A DNA stretch of 64,000 bases, from contig NC_134025.1 of NCBI RefSeq assembly GCF_964204645.1, positions 13,895,001-13,959,000 on the forward strand, read 5' to 3'. Origin of the DNA: Tubulanus polymorphus. Taxonomy: Eukaryota > Nemertea > Palaeonemertea > Tubulaniformes > Tubulanidae. Shown piece after piece: positions 1 through 11,700 of the stretch (its first letter is position 1; each line of letters begins with the position of its first letter). The notes beneath the pieces were generated by a model, which did not search any database, was not told the DNA's origin, and saw nothing but the letters and a program-made list of their open reading frames with translations. A program made the translations under genes and the position numbers.

Positions 1-1376
1 TGGTTTTTCTGCCGCGACAATTCATTTTTTGGATTTGTCGCCTGCGACAATTGAATATTTTGGTTTTGTCGCCCGCGACAATTCATGATTTTGGTTTTAT
101 CGCCCGCGACAATTCATTTTTTTGGTTTTATCGCCTGCGACAATTTATTATTTTGGTTTTATCGCCCGCAACAATTCATTAGTTTGGTTTTTTCGCCCGC
201 GACAATTCAAGATTTTGGTTTTTCTGCCGCGACAATTCATTTTTTGGATTTGTTGCCCGCGACAATTCAATATTTTGGTTTTATCGCCCGCGACAATTCA
301 TTATTTTGGTTTTATCGCCCGCGACAATTCATTATTTTGGTTTTATCGCCTGCGACAATTCATTAATTTGGTTTTGTCACCCACGACAAAACAATATTTT
401 GATTTTGTCGCCCACGACAATTCAATATTTTGGTTTTATCGCCCGAGACAATTCATTATTTTGGTTTTATCGCCCGCGACAATTCATTATTTTGGTTTTG
501 TCGCACACGACAATGGCCACAATTCAAGATTTTGGTTTTATCGCCCGCGACAATTCATTTTTTGGATTTGTCGCCCACGACAATTCAATATTTTGGTTTT
601 ATCGCCCGCGACAATTCATTATTTTGTTTTTATCGCCCGCGACAATTTTTTTCTCTTTTTGTCGCGGTTTTATCGCCTGCGACACTTCAATATTTTGGTT
701 TTATTGCCCGCAACAATTCATTATTTTGGTTTTATCGCCCGCGACAATTCATTATTTTGGTTTTGTCGCACGCGACAATGGCGACAATTCAAGATTTTGG
801 TTTTATCGCCCGCGACAATTCATTTTTTGGATTTGTCGCCCACGACAATTCAATATTTTGGTTTTATCGCCCGCGACAATTTTTTTCTCTTTTTGTCGCG
901 GTTTTATCGCCTGCGACACTTCAATATTTTGGTTTTATCGCCCGCGACAATTCATTATTTTGGCTTTATCGCCCACGACAATTCATTAGTTTGGTTTTGT
1001 CGCCTGCGACAATTGAATATTTTGGTTTTGTCGCCCGCGACAATTCATGATTTTGGTTTTATCGCCTGCGACAATTCATTTTTTTGGTTTTATCGCCTGT
1101 GACAATTTATTATTTTGGTTTTATCGCCGGCGACAATTCATTAGTTTGGTTTTGTTGCCCGCGACAATTGAATATTTTGGTTTTGTCGCCCGCGACAATT
1201 CATTATTTTGGTTTTATCGCCCGCGACAATTCATTTTTTTGGTTTTGTCGCCCGCGACAATTGAATATTTTGGTTTTATCGCCAGCGACAATTGATTATT
1301 TTGGTTTTATCGCCCGCGACAATTGATTATTTTGGTTTTATCGCCCGCGACAATTAATTTTTTTGGTTTTGTCGCC
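1..1376. repeat. 31-bp tandem satellite array
   Basis: About 44 diverged units of 31 bp run from the window edge to 1376. The core of many units is TTGTCGCCCGCGACAA, a 7-bp inverted repeat around a CC centre, followed by an AT-rich half (ttcattattttggt). Variants recur at longer spacing: an insert with ctctttttgtcgcgg at about 653 and 887, caatgg at 511 and 776, and a match of bases 37-160 with about 999-1125 (offset about 962, close to 31 units). The unit has no stop in any plus frame, so long open frames appear. I take these as by-products of the repeat. Confidence 0.93.
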
Positions 1377-1468
1377 AACATTATTAGCTTTTGAATAATT
1401 AGGCCAATTAATAACGTTATAAAGACTTATGCTTTCGCCTATTTTGAAGTCGATTAATCTGATATAGT

Positions 1469-1884
1469 ACGGAAGCGATAAAGGGCCTCGAGTTTTCATG
1501 TTCAAACTCGACAAGTCGCCATATTTATGTCGATATATCGCGATATATCGTGTCAAGTCCACATGAATATGTCTACATATCGTGACGTTTTCACGACAAA
1601 TTTCGCTTATTTGCTCATTTTCCACGGGACAAGCCGTCATTTGAAGACATGTCTAAATGTAAGATGAGGACGCCAGTAATATGACGACTGAGTTTCAAGT
1701 CGTCATGAATATGTCGACTTGTCGCGAGGAAAATGGTTAAGAAAACGAAATATGTCGTCAAAACGTCACGATATATCGACATATTCATGTCGACTTGACG
1801 CGATACATCGCAGTATGTCGACAATAATATGGCGACTTGTCGAGTTGGAACGCGTCATCTCCGAGGCCCCTTATCGCTTCCGTA
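1469..1884. mobile_element. 416-bp foldback/TIR element with 8-bp TSD
   Basis: The ends read ACGGAAGCGATAAAGGGCCT and, inverted at the right end, the same sequence with one change. The arms stay complementary for well over 100 bp. The internal part is rich in tatgtcgacatatcg-type motifs. The direct repeat GATATAGT flanks it at 1461-1468 and 1885-1892. An 8-bp duplication fits hAT-like or Mutator-like non-autonomous elements; no coding sequence remains. Confidence 0.8.
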
Positions 1885-1980
1885 GATATAGTGTCGAATA
1901 TTAAGGTCATTTTGGCAGATTCTTTTTTTTTAAAAATGATATTAAAGCGATCATTCAAGTGATCCTACTTAATGAAAGAT

Positions 1981-2139
1981 CTACGGAAGCGATAAAGGGC
2001 CTCGAGTTGTTGCGTTCCAACTCGACAAGTCGCCATATTTATGTCGATATATCGCATCAATTCGACATGAATATGTCGACATATCGTGACGTTTTGACGA
2101 CTTGAAACTCAGTCGTCATATCACTGGCGTCCTCATCTT
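1981..2139. mobile_element. Partial inverted copy of the 1469-1884 element
   Basis: Begins with the same terminal sequence (ctacggaagcgataaagggc). It follows the reverse complement of the right part of the neighbouring element down to gcgtcctcatct, then stops. The two copies form a larger inverted repeat across a spacer of about 96 bp. Confidence 0.75.
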
Positions 2140-2219
2140 TCAGCAACGCCAGTCACATGGAGTCGTAGGTGTTCTACTTTCTGCGACGCGACACGACTGT
2201 CATAACCAACCGAACAAGT

Positions 2220-2510
2220 ATATTGAAAAAAGTTTTTTCTCCGAACCGAAAGTATTAAGTATTTCGTTCAATCGAACAGAATTGTTTTCATTCAAACATT
2301 CGTTCGAAAAAAATTGTTTTCGCTCAACCAAATTTTTTTTCATTTCAACAATAACATAGCTTTTTATTCGAACACATTTTTTGTCAGAATGAAGAAAATT
2401 TTTGGTTCAAGCAAAAAGCGTATTGTTCTATCAAACAGAATTATTTTCTTTCGAACAAGATTTTCTTGTTGGAACATTAAGTTTTTTGGTCGAACAGCGC
2501 GTTAAGGTCG
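2220..2510. repeat. Degenerate AT-rich repeat (ttcgaacanaattnttttc)
   Basis: Irregular repeats of roughly 25-30 bp built on gttcgaacagaattgtttt variants. No coding potential is apparent. Confidence 0.4.
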
Positions 2511-2898
2511 ATTTGGAAATTTACTCGGTCAGGTATATGTAATAAACAGAAGACAACTCAGGATACTACCATGCGTGACTCCACTAGTTAGATCGACTTA
2601 TTCCAAGATGAGGTGTTCCGTTGATTTCGGCTACAAGTTTTCGTTCAGAGATAACTGCTGAGCCATTTGAGCGACCTATCATGGATACTGTTTCCTAATA
2701 GCCTGTTTAGTAATGGTTGATGTTGTGCATTATCAAATGCTTCGTCGAAATCCACCGTTGAACAGGATTCTAAGACTGTGCAGAAAACCCGTTATCGCTG
2801 CTTTGCAGCTATATTTTGAATTGTTTTTCAAATTCTTGGATGGCTCTCTTTTCAAATTGTTTTCCATGGCTGGTCGCTACTCATCTAAAATCTATATT

Positions 2899-3000
2899 CG
2901 ATATGACACACGCTGGGATAACTTTTCCATATTTCGCCACTTCGTTGCCTTACATACATCTCCGAATTTCGAAGCAGTTATCCTCCAGGATCGATGTCTA
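2899..3000 (-). pseudogene. YqaJ-like nuclease domain fragment
   Basis: On the minus strand the frame reads SWRITASKFGDVCKATKWR then NMEKLSQRVSY before a stop. This resembles the first conserved block of YqaJ/lambda-exonuclease-like domains (RITASxFG..C) found in multi-copy SAP/SWIM/YqaJ proteins of fish and invertebrates. It lies downstream, in transcription order, of the SAP exons at 4230-4811, as expected for the same decayed gene. Segment 2772-2820 is a near copy of 4180-4228. Confidence 0.5.
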
Positions 3001-3382
3001 AACCATTGAGGGCTGTTTGCCTGGTTTATTGTTTCTCTTTCTATTTTGATGGCTACTTTCTCAGCAACCTATAAGTAGATTTATACAATACTATCAGAAT
3101 TTATACATTTTAGCCATTGAGTTGTGGAACTAGTCTTTTCGTAGTAATGAGTTATCTTACTTCAAACAAAATACACTTCACACTCGACAAAAAGGTACAA
3201 CATGAACCTGGGTTTTCCATGTATCCAATATCCATATTATACCTTTTTCAGGTTGAAGCTCATCTTCCAGTTTCTGACCACAAACGGAACACAGATTGTT
3301 TAGGTCGTTTGGGAAATTTACTGGGTCCTATACATTTTGGGTTACTCAGTATATCATTCATCAGTACAGTGAAGAGGAGACG

Positions 3383-3807
3383 ACTACACCAGTAAAATCG
3401 CTGTCTTTGCCCACTAAATCATGGTCATCCAATCAAAAGACTTCACGCTCATTCCATTTTGACCAATGATTTGGTCGTTTCCAAGATGGCCGCCGCAGCC
3501 ATTATCACAAATCACATTTTTTATTATAAATTTGGAAACAACTGACCTACACTAGTAAAATCGATGTGTTTACCCACTAAATCATGGTCAACCAATCAGA
3601 TGACATTATGCTTATTCCATTTTGACCAATGATTAGGTAGGCCAGTTGTTTCCAAATTTATAATAAAAAATGTGATTTCTGATAATGGTGGCGGTGGCCA
3701 TCTTGGAAACGACCAAATCATTGGTCAAAATGGAATGAGCGTGAAGTCTTTTGATTGGATGACCACGATTTAGTGGGCAAAGACAGCGATTTTACTAGTG
3801 TAGGTCA
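3383..3807. mobile_element. 425-bp palindromic foldback element
   Basis: Left arm 3383-3545 is the reverse complement of right arm about 3640-3807. The ends read ctacaccagtaaaatcgctg and cagcgattttactagtgtag. The centre (3546-3640) holds a third copy of the arm end (cctacactagtaaaatcgat through ttttgaccaatgattaggt). No coding content. It sits inside the decayed SAP/YqaJ locus. No clean target duplication is visible. Confidence 0.75.
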
Positions 3808-4229
3808 CTTGGTTGCAAAGTTATGGTCGAAAATAAGATTTTCAGTAATGGCGGTGGTGGCCATTTTTAAAAACGCCATATTTTAAATATAAGGGGTGAT
3901 CTCGCTTGTGTCTTTGGATAATTATCATCCTATCACCCTATGGTAACACTGTGCAAAAGGGGACTTTGTAGCATGACTTGAAGTCAAAAATCACTTAACC
4001 CACCCACTAAATAACCAACTTGTCCAGTCATCAATGGTTTCAGGCAGGCCTAATTTACTGTTTGAAGACCTTCCTTTCATAAAACCGTGTTGAATTTCCA
4101 ATAGCATGGTGCGGCTGTATCAGCATACATGCCATCGTGGTAGACACAGTACCCAGACAAGAACAATAATATGAACAAAGGCTGTGCAGAAAACCTGTTA
4201 TTGCTGCTTTGCAGCTATATTTTACTTAC

Positions 4230-4811
4230 TTTCTTCTTTGTAGCTGCTCCAACAATTCCAGTAAAACATATTGAATTCGTAGGTTGGACAATCTTGAAGC
4301 TACACGCATCAATCCTATTGGATTCTAACATCAATCTCTATTTCTCCAAACCCTTGGAACCTGCTGATATTTCCCTGACACTAGCCAAACGATACTGGAA
4401 ATAGCCCTTGATGTGTTCCTCTAAAATTTCTGATATGATATCCCTGTGTGATTTATCTAGTTGCCTGAATCCTGTTGGTGGTGAATCAGGCAGTGTAGTA
4501 GATGGAAGGATGATTGGTGGGGATCTGAAATCAAAATTCCATTTGAATGCCTCTAATCTTAAAACCAAACAACTTGTCATTAAAACCAAATAGAAAAACA
4601 CTCCAGGAGGTGCTGCCATCTTGCTTGAATATCATCTAAACGCAAAGGGATTTTTCTTAATACAATTTGATTATGCAATATTATCTTGAGATTCAAGTTT
4701 AACTCTTACCTTTCAAACAAATCTGCTTTTCCGAACCTGGGTCTTGGCTCCTCTTCTAGAAAGCTCCTCTTTCAACTGTGGAACTGTTAATTTCCTGAAT
4801 TTGTCAGCCAT
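4230..4811 (-). pseudogene. Decayed SAP-domain gene, first two exons
   Basis: Exon 1 (4811-4710) starts MADKFRKLTVPQLKEELSRR, a typical SAP DNA-binding motif. It needs a frame change before GKADLFER and ends at a gtaaga donor. Exon 2 (4557-4230) follows acceptor tttaag and gives LEAFKWNFDFRSPPIILP, GFRQLDKSHRDI, EEHIKGYFQYRLA, then a TAG stop, then RLMLESNRIDACSF and FTGIVGAATKKK before donor gtaagt. The order matches the N-terminus of SAP-SWIM-YqaJ proteins as I remember them. The frameshift and stop make it a pseudogene. An ATG inside the intron gives a hydrophobic leader (MAAPPGVFFYLVL), which I regard as accidental. Confidence 0.6.
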
Positions 4812-5157
4812 TGTTTTACCTCATAGACCATGTATGCCATGCATTGCCTGCATTAAGTATTGGCGAGCCCTATTCCGTTTGTCATATCTGGACTTATCCA
4901 TCGAACTTCCATTTTTATTTTTCGTTGCTCTTAGATACTCTGTTTCTTTTCCTTTGTTTTAGTTTTATCTTGACTTATTTATAGTTTGTTGTTCTGTAAT
5001 CAATCATATATCTACTATCTCTCTTAGTAATAAATTATCATGTCACTCATCAATTTATTTGTATTTACCCTTCTCACTCAGTTTAGTTCTCTCTAATACA
5101 TGTCAGTATAATAATACATAAATACTGTTGTTTTTTCCATTGACTATACTCATTCAC

Positions 5158-5200
5158 CTGATGAAGCTTCTATACAATAGTAGCGAAAGCTTGTGCGTCA
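5158..5200 (+). other. Hammerhead-like core, possible Penelope-type 3' remnant
   Basis: CTGATGA, a hairpin (gcttcta/tagtagc with one mismatch), GAAA, then gcttgtgc and GTC, followed by an aataaaaag tail. The order is that of hammerhead cores described in Penelope-like elements. Stem I and stem III pair poorly, so this is a candidate only. Confidence 0.25.
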
Positions 5201-5604
5201 AATAAAAAGTTTACCTATATAGTACTACTCCTCTCCTTATTTAGATTATCATCAGTCATTCTATGCAGCGTGTTAGTTACATCATCTATTGAAATGGGGG
5301 CTGAACACGCATGAATGGGCATATATGCTGTAAAATATGCCCTCTGCTCTGGTTATTGCTACTGATTGTATCTCTCTTAAATGAAATGCTGCTCATTTTA
5401 AATGAAAAAGCAAGACCAAAAGAACAAAATAAAACAAATTTGATGGTGATTTCTCTTCTAGTTTTGGTTTTATGTATCTCGGCCTAGCAGGCAGAATTTT
5501 AAAAATTTTACATTTTTCATATACCAATGTCGATTGAACGACAATGAACATTTGAAATGGAGACTAGATGTCCTAGAATGAAGCAAAAGCTATTCAAATC
5601 TTAC

Positions 5605-5728
5605 CCGATAAGAGCTAACCGCGGTTTTACATAATGTGTAGCATGGGATAATCCAAGTGGAAACACGGCTCTGCTGTTTAAATCGATGTTGACAACTGTT
5701 GGAGGAAGCTGCTTTGTTGAAGTGGAGT
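5605..5728 (-). CDS. COQ6: COQ6 exon f (FPLGL...ALIG)
   Basis: A 124-bp exon. The acceptor is aaaatag; the G carried over from exon e completes an Asp codon. It reads [40 protein letters not shown] and GG before donor gtaaga. The next exon should open with the last base of Gly and DAAH, the FAD-contacting GD motif. It is not visible between 1 and 5604. Confidence 0.92.
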
Positions 5729-8700
5729 CTATTTTGATTCCCATTAATGAAAAATGTAAAACGAAGAAAATATATACACAAATAACACATAAACAATGAA
5801 TGTATGTGAACGTATGTACAAATCAAATTGCATTGTTCATTCAAATTATTAACATACCTGGGATGAAAGTTGACAGAAACTGCCCAAACCACTGTCCAGC
5901 ATTTACAGCCAAATTATCTTTTTCCTTGTTATCCCACTGCAAACAATACATGTGTAATAAATCATTACAACATTGTAAGAATCTTTATATCAAAAATGAT
6001 TATCAGTTTCAAAGTAGGCCAAGTCAAGTTGCTTTATTCATACCAGGTTAATTTACATATTCATATCCAGCACGCAACATGAATTGAATGAAACTATGGT
6101 GAGACCAGAAACTGAGTATTTCTGACAATAGCCAAATAATTTTTAGGAAGAAGCACCATTTTTGAAAATGTGCAAAAAGATTTAACCCTTTCAGTACTGG
6201 CCATTTTACATGGTATAATACTGAGATGATTTTTTGGGTGAAACCAGTGTCTCCAGTTAACTAAGCATTATCAAATTTCCCTCAAAAACTTGAAAAATGT
6301 GTAAAAATTGCTGCCGCGAACAACAATGGCTGCCAGTTGGCCATCTTGAATCTGACAGGGCTAGTTTTCGGGCTGAAGGTGTGTCTAGGGTAGATACATA
6401 TGTGTAATCCAAATATAAAGATGATATAAAAATGATCAACAATTTTTTGAAATTGAGGTTTGAGACTCATCTGTTTGATAACTGGACATTTAGATTCAGT
6501 GCAATTGAGAACTGTCATGGATATTGAATAATCTAATTTAACAGCCACAGCCCATTATATGCCTGCATTACTAATACTGATGTTTTAGATTTTGTAAATA
6601 TTTTTGCTCCAGGATGTTCATAGACATCTGTTCCATCTTTTTGAAGACTTGAGACTTTTTCATAAACCTTCAATACAGTGTAAAATGGATTAAAATCGAT
6701 GTTTTAGTTCTGCCCATGTTTGCTGGGCCTATTAAGTCCAATATCAGGTCAAGGTCAGAATAATGATAATAATCATGGGGCCAAAGGGATCAAGCTGATG
6801 TTTACCACTTGTACTCAAAGCATTGAGGATCCACTCAACAAGTGACTCCTCAATTAAAACCAAAGACCAGTCTAGAAAATTCTAGTGCTACAAAGACATG
6901 GTTTAAACTAGGCAGCAGTAGATAAAGAAGTTCTTTAATTTCCTAGAGAATTTAACGATTGATTGTCCAATGAAATATGAATGTACATACATAGGCATTG
7001 TTTACAGCATCAACAAAACTGTCACTCTTGAGGGACATTAATACTTTAGCTTGTTCCCTTGTTGTCGACCAAATAAGATTACTTCTTGTTTCAGAGAGCT
7101 GCAATAAAAAATAAAAGACCAATGATCTTGTACTCACCTGACCAAACATAAACTACATAAATTTAGACTTGTCCTACACAAGTTTAGACTGTGATCTTGA
7201 GGTTTACGGATTAGACGTTGGTCTTATTGTTAGGGCGGGTGGCAAGAGGAAAGAGGAAGATCAATATACACATTGCCTTTAGGGCTTTCTAAGGAACAAT
7301 CAAAATCAAACTACAAGTGCAAATGTTTCAATAAGATTCACATTTATTCACATCAGATAATAACATTCATATCAACAACGATCAATATGATAATAGGCTA
7401 GGCCTAATCATACCAGAAGTTTGTAAGTTGAAAGCTATTTTGGAAATAATTGAGAATTTTCTTCTTTGATGAATCTTTCCATTCTCGGTGTATCTGTAAG
7501 GGCAAAAAAATTGTTACCTTCTTCGTTATTTATAAAGGAAAATTGTATGCTCAAAAGTGACCCGGCAGGCAGCATTTTATTTTTATTTTTTCCATAAAAA
7601 AGTTTGAAATTTGACATATTTCCATCAGGCTGGCCTTTTTTTATTTTTATTTGAAAAAAGTTTCCCCTAAAAAAATTTAGAATGAAAAAAATAAAAAGTA
7701 CAGGATATGGTTTTCAGAAGTTCCTTCTATCTGTCAAATATCATTCTAATAGGCCTATAGGTCAGTTTGATTGCCAGATGTCGGATCATTCATGCGTACC
7801 TACCTGTTTTTCCCAATTTTCGAGGGTACGTCAACTATTCAACTATTTTTTCTAAATAGCGAGAATGGAAACAATAACCAAGAGCCTTGTTTAGCTGCCA
7901 GGCCATGGATCATTCACCGTGGCTTTTTCTGCCGTGGCTACAAAGCGTTCTATGGAATAAGCTTTAGTAAATAGCAAAGAAAAACCATTAGAATGGGAAG
8001 TTATTTTCATTCCATGAAAATACTAATTAAGTGCTATGATTTAAGAATCTAAAAGTAAATGAAACTATAATTCTCGAAATCCATGACAAGAATCATTATC
8101 ATCAGCATGAATAAGATACAAATTACAAGAGTTCAAATTAGATTTGTTCGTTTGGGCCCCCTTTGCTAACAGAAGTGCACACAATCATTGATGCACATGG
8201 AGTGGACTAGTCTGAATGCCAGTCTACGTTATGCGTTCCATAACAAGGGCTTGATACTAGACAAGGAGTGTTGTAGTAGGTTCTAGTCCCGCCTCACGCT
8301 ATTCGGCATCTGATTTTAAACAAGTAAAATTGTTTCCATTTACTACTTATATTGACCGGCCAGCCGGTTTTTATTTTCATCATAAAAAGAAGAAGGTAGC
8401 CTGGGGGCAATTCACTCGAGTGGGAAATCTATGTTAGCGCTTGGCAACAACCAGTTTCAGATTCAAGATACCATGACGAGTCAGAAAAACCATGTTGCCA
8501 TTTTTTCTATTGTTTTCTTCGACAATGCTTCAGATTGTTGGTTTGGCGAAGGATATTTCTTCGACAATGCTTCCGATTGCCAGATTGTCGAAAGAAATTT
8601 CCTCGACAATGCTTCTGATTGTCGGATTGCCAAAAGAAATGTCTTTGACAATGGCCTTGGCTTATTAATCTGTGCTGTTATTCGCCGCCTGAACTACTTA

Positions 8701-11700
8701 ACCAGAAAACGGAGTTGAGCTGATTTTTCCGAAAAGAAAGCCCAAGGTAATTATACCAGTAAGAAATGTGACCACGGGCTAAAAAAATTCAGTGTTTGAC
8801 AAGTGTGCCACAATATTGAGGTCTGATATAATGAATATATTTCAGCTAGTGAAAACCGAATATAATGGTGATTTATTGGAATTAGCAAAGCAACAAAACG
8901 GTCGTATTCCAGAATCACTTATGTCGTTTTGTGTTCACTAGTCCAGGGAAACGATAACAAAATGAGCACAGATGAGAGGCAGCTCTAAGCAATCTGACGC
9001 ATATTGCCAGACTTGTGATGAATGAAGCAAAATAAGATGAGGTACCTAAACTGAGGTACTAAAACTGAAACTCCAGGTGGATTTAAAAGGTTCCTTAACA
9101 AAGAGAATGTTCAATCGCTTGCAGTTGGTATCAAAGTACATATGCTGACGAGAAGCAAACGTCTAATACAGTTTATCCATTCATTTGGTCTAAGTGTGGA
9201 TTACGCTGGATTTTAAAGGATAGAAACACAGCTAGCAGAGTCTATCATTAATGCATTCAGCAGAGACAAGATTTACATCCCTAATTGGAAAGAAAAAGGT
9301 TCACCAATATTTTTTGCAATTGATAATATTGACTTCCTAGAAGATACAGCTGATGGAAAAGGGACCTATCATGGCATCGTAACTGTGGTCTTTCAACCAG
9401 CCGGTAACCATTCTTTCAAGTCACTGCCACTAGTAAAATTATCAGGCAAGCGATCACTTACAATACCAACTACCTTAACCAGCATTGACCGGACAGTGAA
9501 CTGTACACGCGCACGGAAATCTACTGAATTTATCAGCTATTCACCCAATACCGAGGACCAAACCACTGAATGTCATATGGCAGATGATCGAGCGTGGTTG
9601 ATGGCAAAGTCTGTGAAAAAATGCTATTCCAACTTGGTCTGCCAACCACTCAAAACTAAACGAAAAAGATAAAGATCCAAAGTGCACAGTTCACAAGCTC
9701 TTCCATTAGGGAAAGCTCCAGCTCATGAGATGAATACTTTGATATCAGTTTTGAAATGTGCCCAGGGTGTAAGTGCTGAGGTTTTTGGACCGGAGCATAA
9801 AGTAGTAATCCCTTTTGACATGGATTTGTACACAAGAGCCTCCAGTCTTCAAGACTCGTCCAAGGAAATGGGCATGTTTATATTTCGAGTTGGTGAACTG
9901 CATACTGTAATGTGTGCTATTAGAGCCATCGGTGCTTTGATTGATGGGAGTGGCATTGATAATCTCTGGGACTCTACTCATCAACCATAGTTACAAACAT
10001 ACTGGCTGGAAAGAACATGAAGAGATCTCTCAGAGCCCACGAAATCACCTTGCAAGCTTGCAAGTTGTAGCATCATCAAATCCAGATCTGAAATTGTTGG
10101 TAACAGCAGCAGTTAACGAGCTTCAAAACGCATTAAGCAATAGGCCTACATGTGAAATAAGAAAGTCTCACGAGGTAATGTGTGAGCAAGCACTAAAAAT
10201 TGATTCGGAGAGGAATGCAGTCCAGCCAAACAAATGCTAAAATGGCTTCCCATGTATATGATTGCTGTGATAGATCTCCTGCTGTTCATAAAAGCAACTA
10301 GAAGTCGGGATAGGAATGTGCTCTTGATAGCTATGGAGCGGCAATGCATTTACTTCTTTGGGATGGACAGACTTAAATACGCCCAGCACGTTCCCGGATA
10401 AAGAGCTTAAAAAGGCTAGAGATAACAGACCCTGTGATATGGAAGTTCTTACAGGGGGAGATTTCTGTGAAAAAAATCTAATGTGCCATTCTGCCTACTT
10501 GGTGTGGATCATGCCTTGGAGCGAGAAAATAGGAAGTTGAAAGTGTTTGGTGGAATACGAGGAATAACACAAAGAGAAGATGCTCTAACAAGGTTTTTTC
10601 TGAATCGCGCCAGACCTCGTTTGTCTAAGCCAGGAAGCCGACAGCATCGCATGTCATTTGACAAATTCTGTACTAAACATACACCATGAATCTTCAAGTA
10701 GGATAGCTCAACGAGAGAATGCTGCAGTAAATACACTCCGTGAAGTTCTTGCAAACAGCATCACAGCAGAAGCAACTGACCACCTGTACAACATTTATTC
10801 AAAGGTGGTCATTCCAGTTGAAATTCAAGAAGGTATACCATCTCTCAGGACGACAGCATCTGCAGCATTGAAAAATTATGTCGAGGAAAAGATTAAGACT
10901 GGTAACATCTGGGCAAAGATGAAAAGACTAAATCTCAAAATGTGGAGTGACATGAAAAAGACAAAAAGTTGGCTGTTAAAGATGAAGTAGTTGAACTAAA
11001 AGAAGACCGGTCCCTTATGACAAGACTATTCATTGCTGCACAAGCCAGGGAAGAAGTAGACATTGCAAGCATAGTTGGAAAATATGAAATGTCAGTTGTG
11101 TGTAAATCACTCTTTGCCCAAAATGGGTTGCTTCTTTTGTGTTCAGATAAGGCTGTGACAATGCATAAACTAGAAGAAATGGCACCTCGAAGAGAAGAAA
11201 CATCTTCAATAAACGCAGTCAAGTCAGTTAATAATTGACGAGATGGTCATTGTGCAAGAGCTTGGAACAACCGAGTTCAATACTTGTCTTGATGTTTAAA
11301 ATTCTACATTAACATCGTTCAGTCAAGATCCAGAGACTATGATGACTATAATATTTGATAGATACTTTGATAGATCATCAAAGGGAAACGCAAGGTCGAA
11401 GCAGGGAAACACTTTCCATGTTAAATTTGTGCACAGATGGCACACCAGTTGTCAAACTCAGGGAGTTCATTCAAAACGAAGAGAAGCCCGGCAGATTACA
11501 TGGCTCACAAAATAGTATCGTCAACCTCAGACCATCGTCTTGTTTCTTCTAGTGAAAAGGATACAGCATCAAATTTCAGAGATGTGTCAGATTATGACAA
11601 TATACACGAGGAAGCTGACAATATTATGATATGGCATGGGGTTAAACTTGCAGCGGAGAATAATGGGCTTGTGACTATCACAAATATGACACCAGATAGT

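Noticed and set aside
1-1376. CRISPR-like array or a real repeat protein gene
   Set aside because: Units are contiguous without spacers and the context is eukaryotic. The open frames follow from a stop-free 31-bp unit in all three plus frames and contain diverged, low-complexity periodic sequence.
4338-4619. Small secreted protein starting MAAPPGVFFYLVL
   Set aside because: The hydrophobic start lies in the intron between two SAP-family exons; the conserved part begins only after acceptor tttaag at 4558.
1-5604. C-terminal COQ6 exon (DAAHRVHPLAGQGVNMG)
   Set aside because: No matching minus-strand sequence found; probably left of the window.
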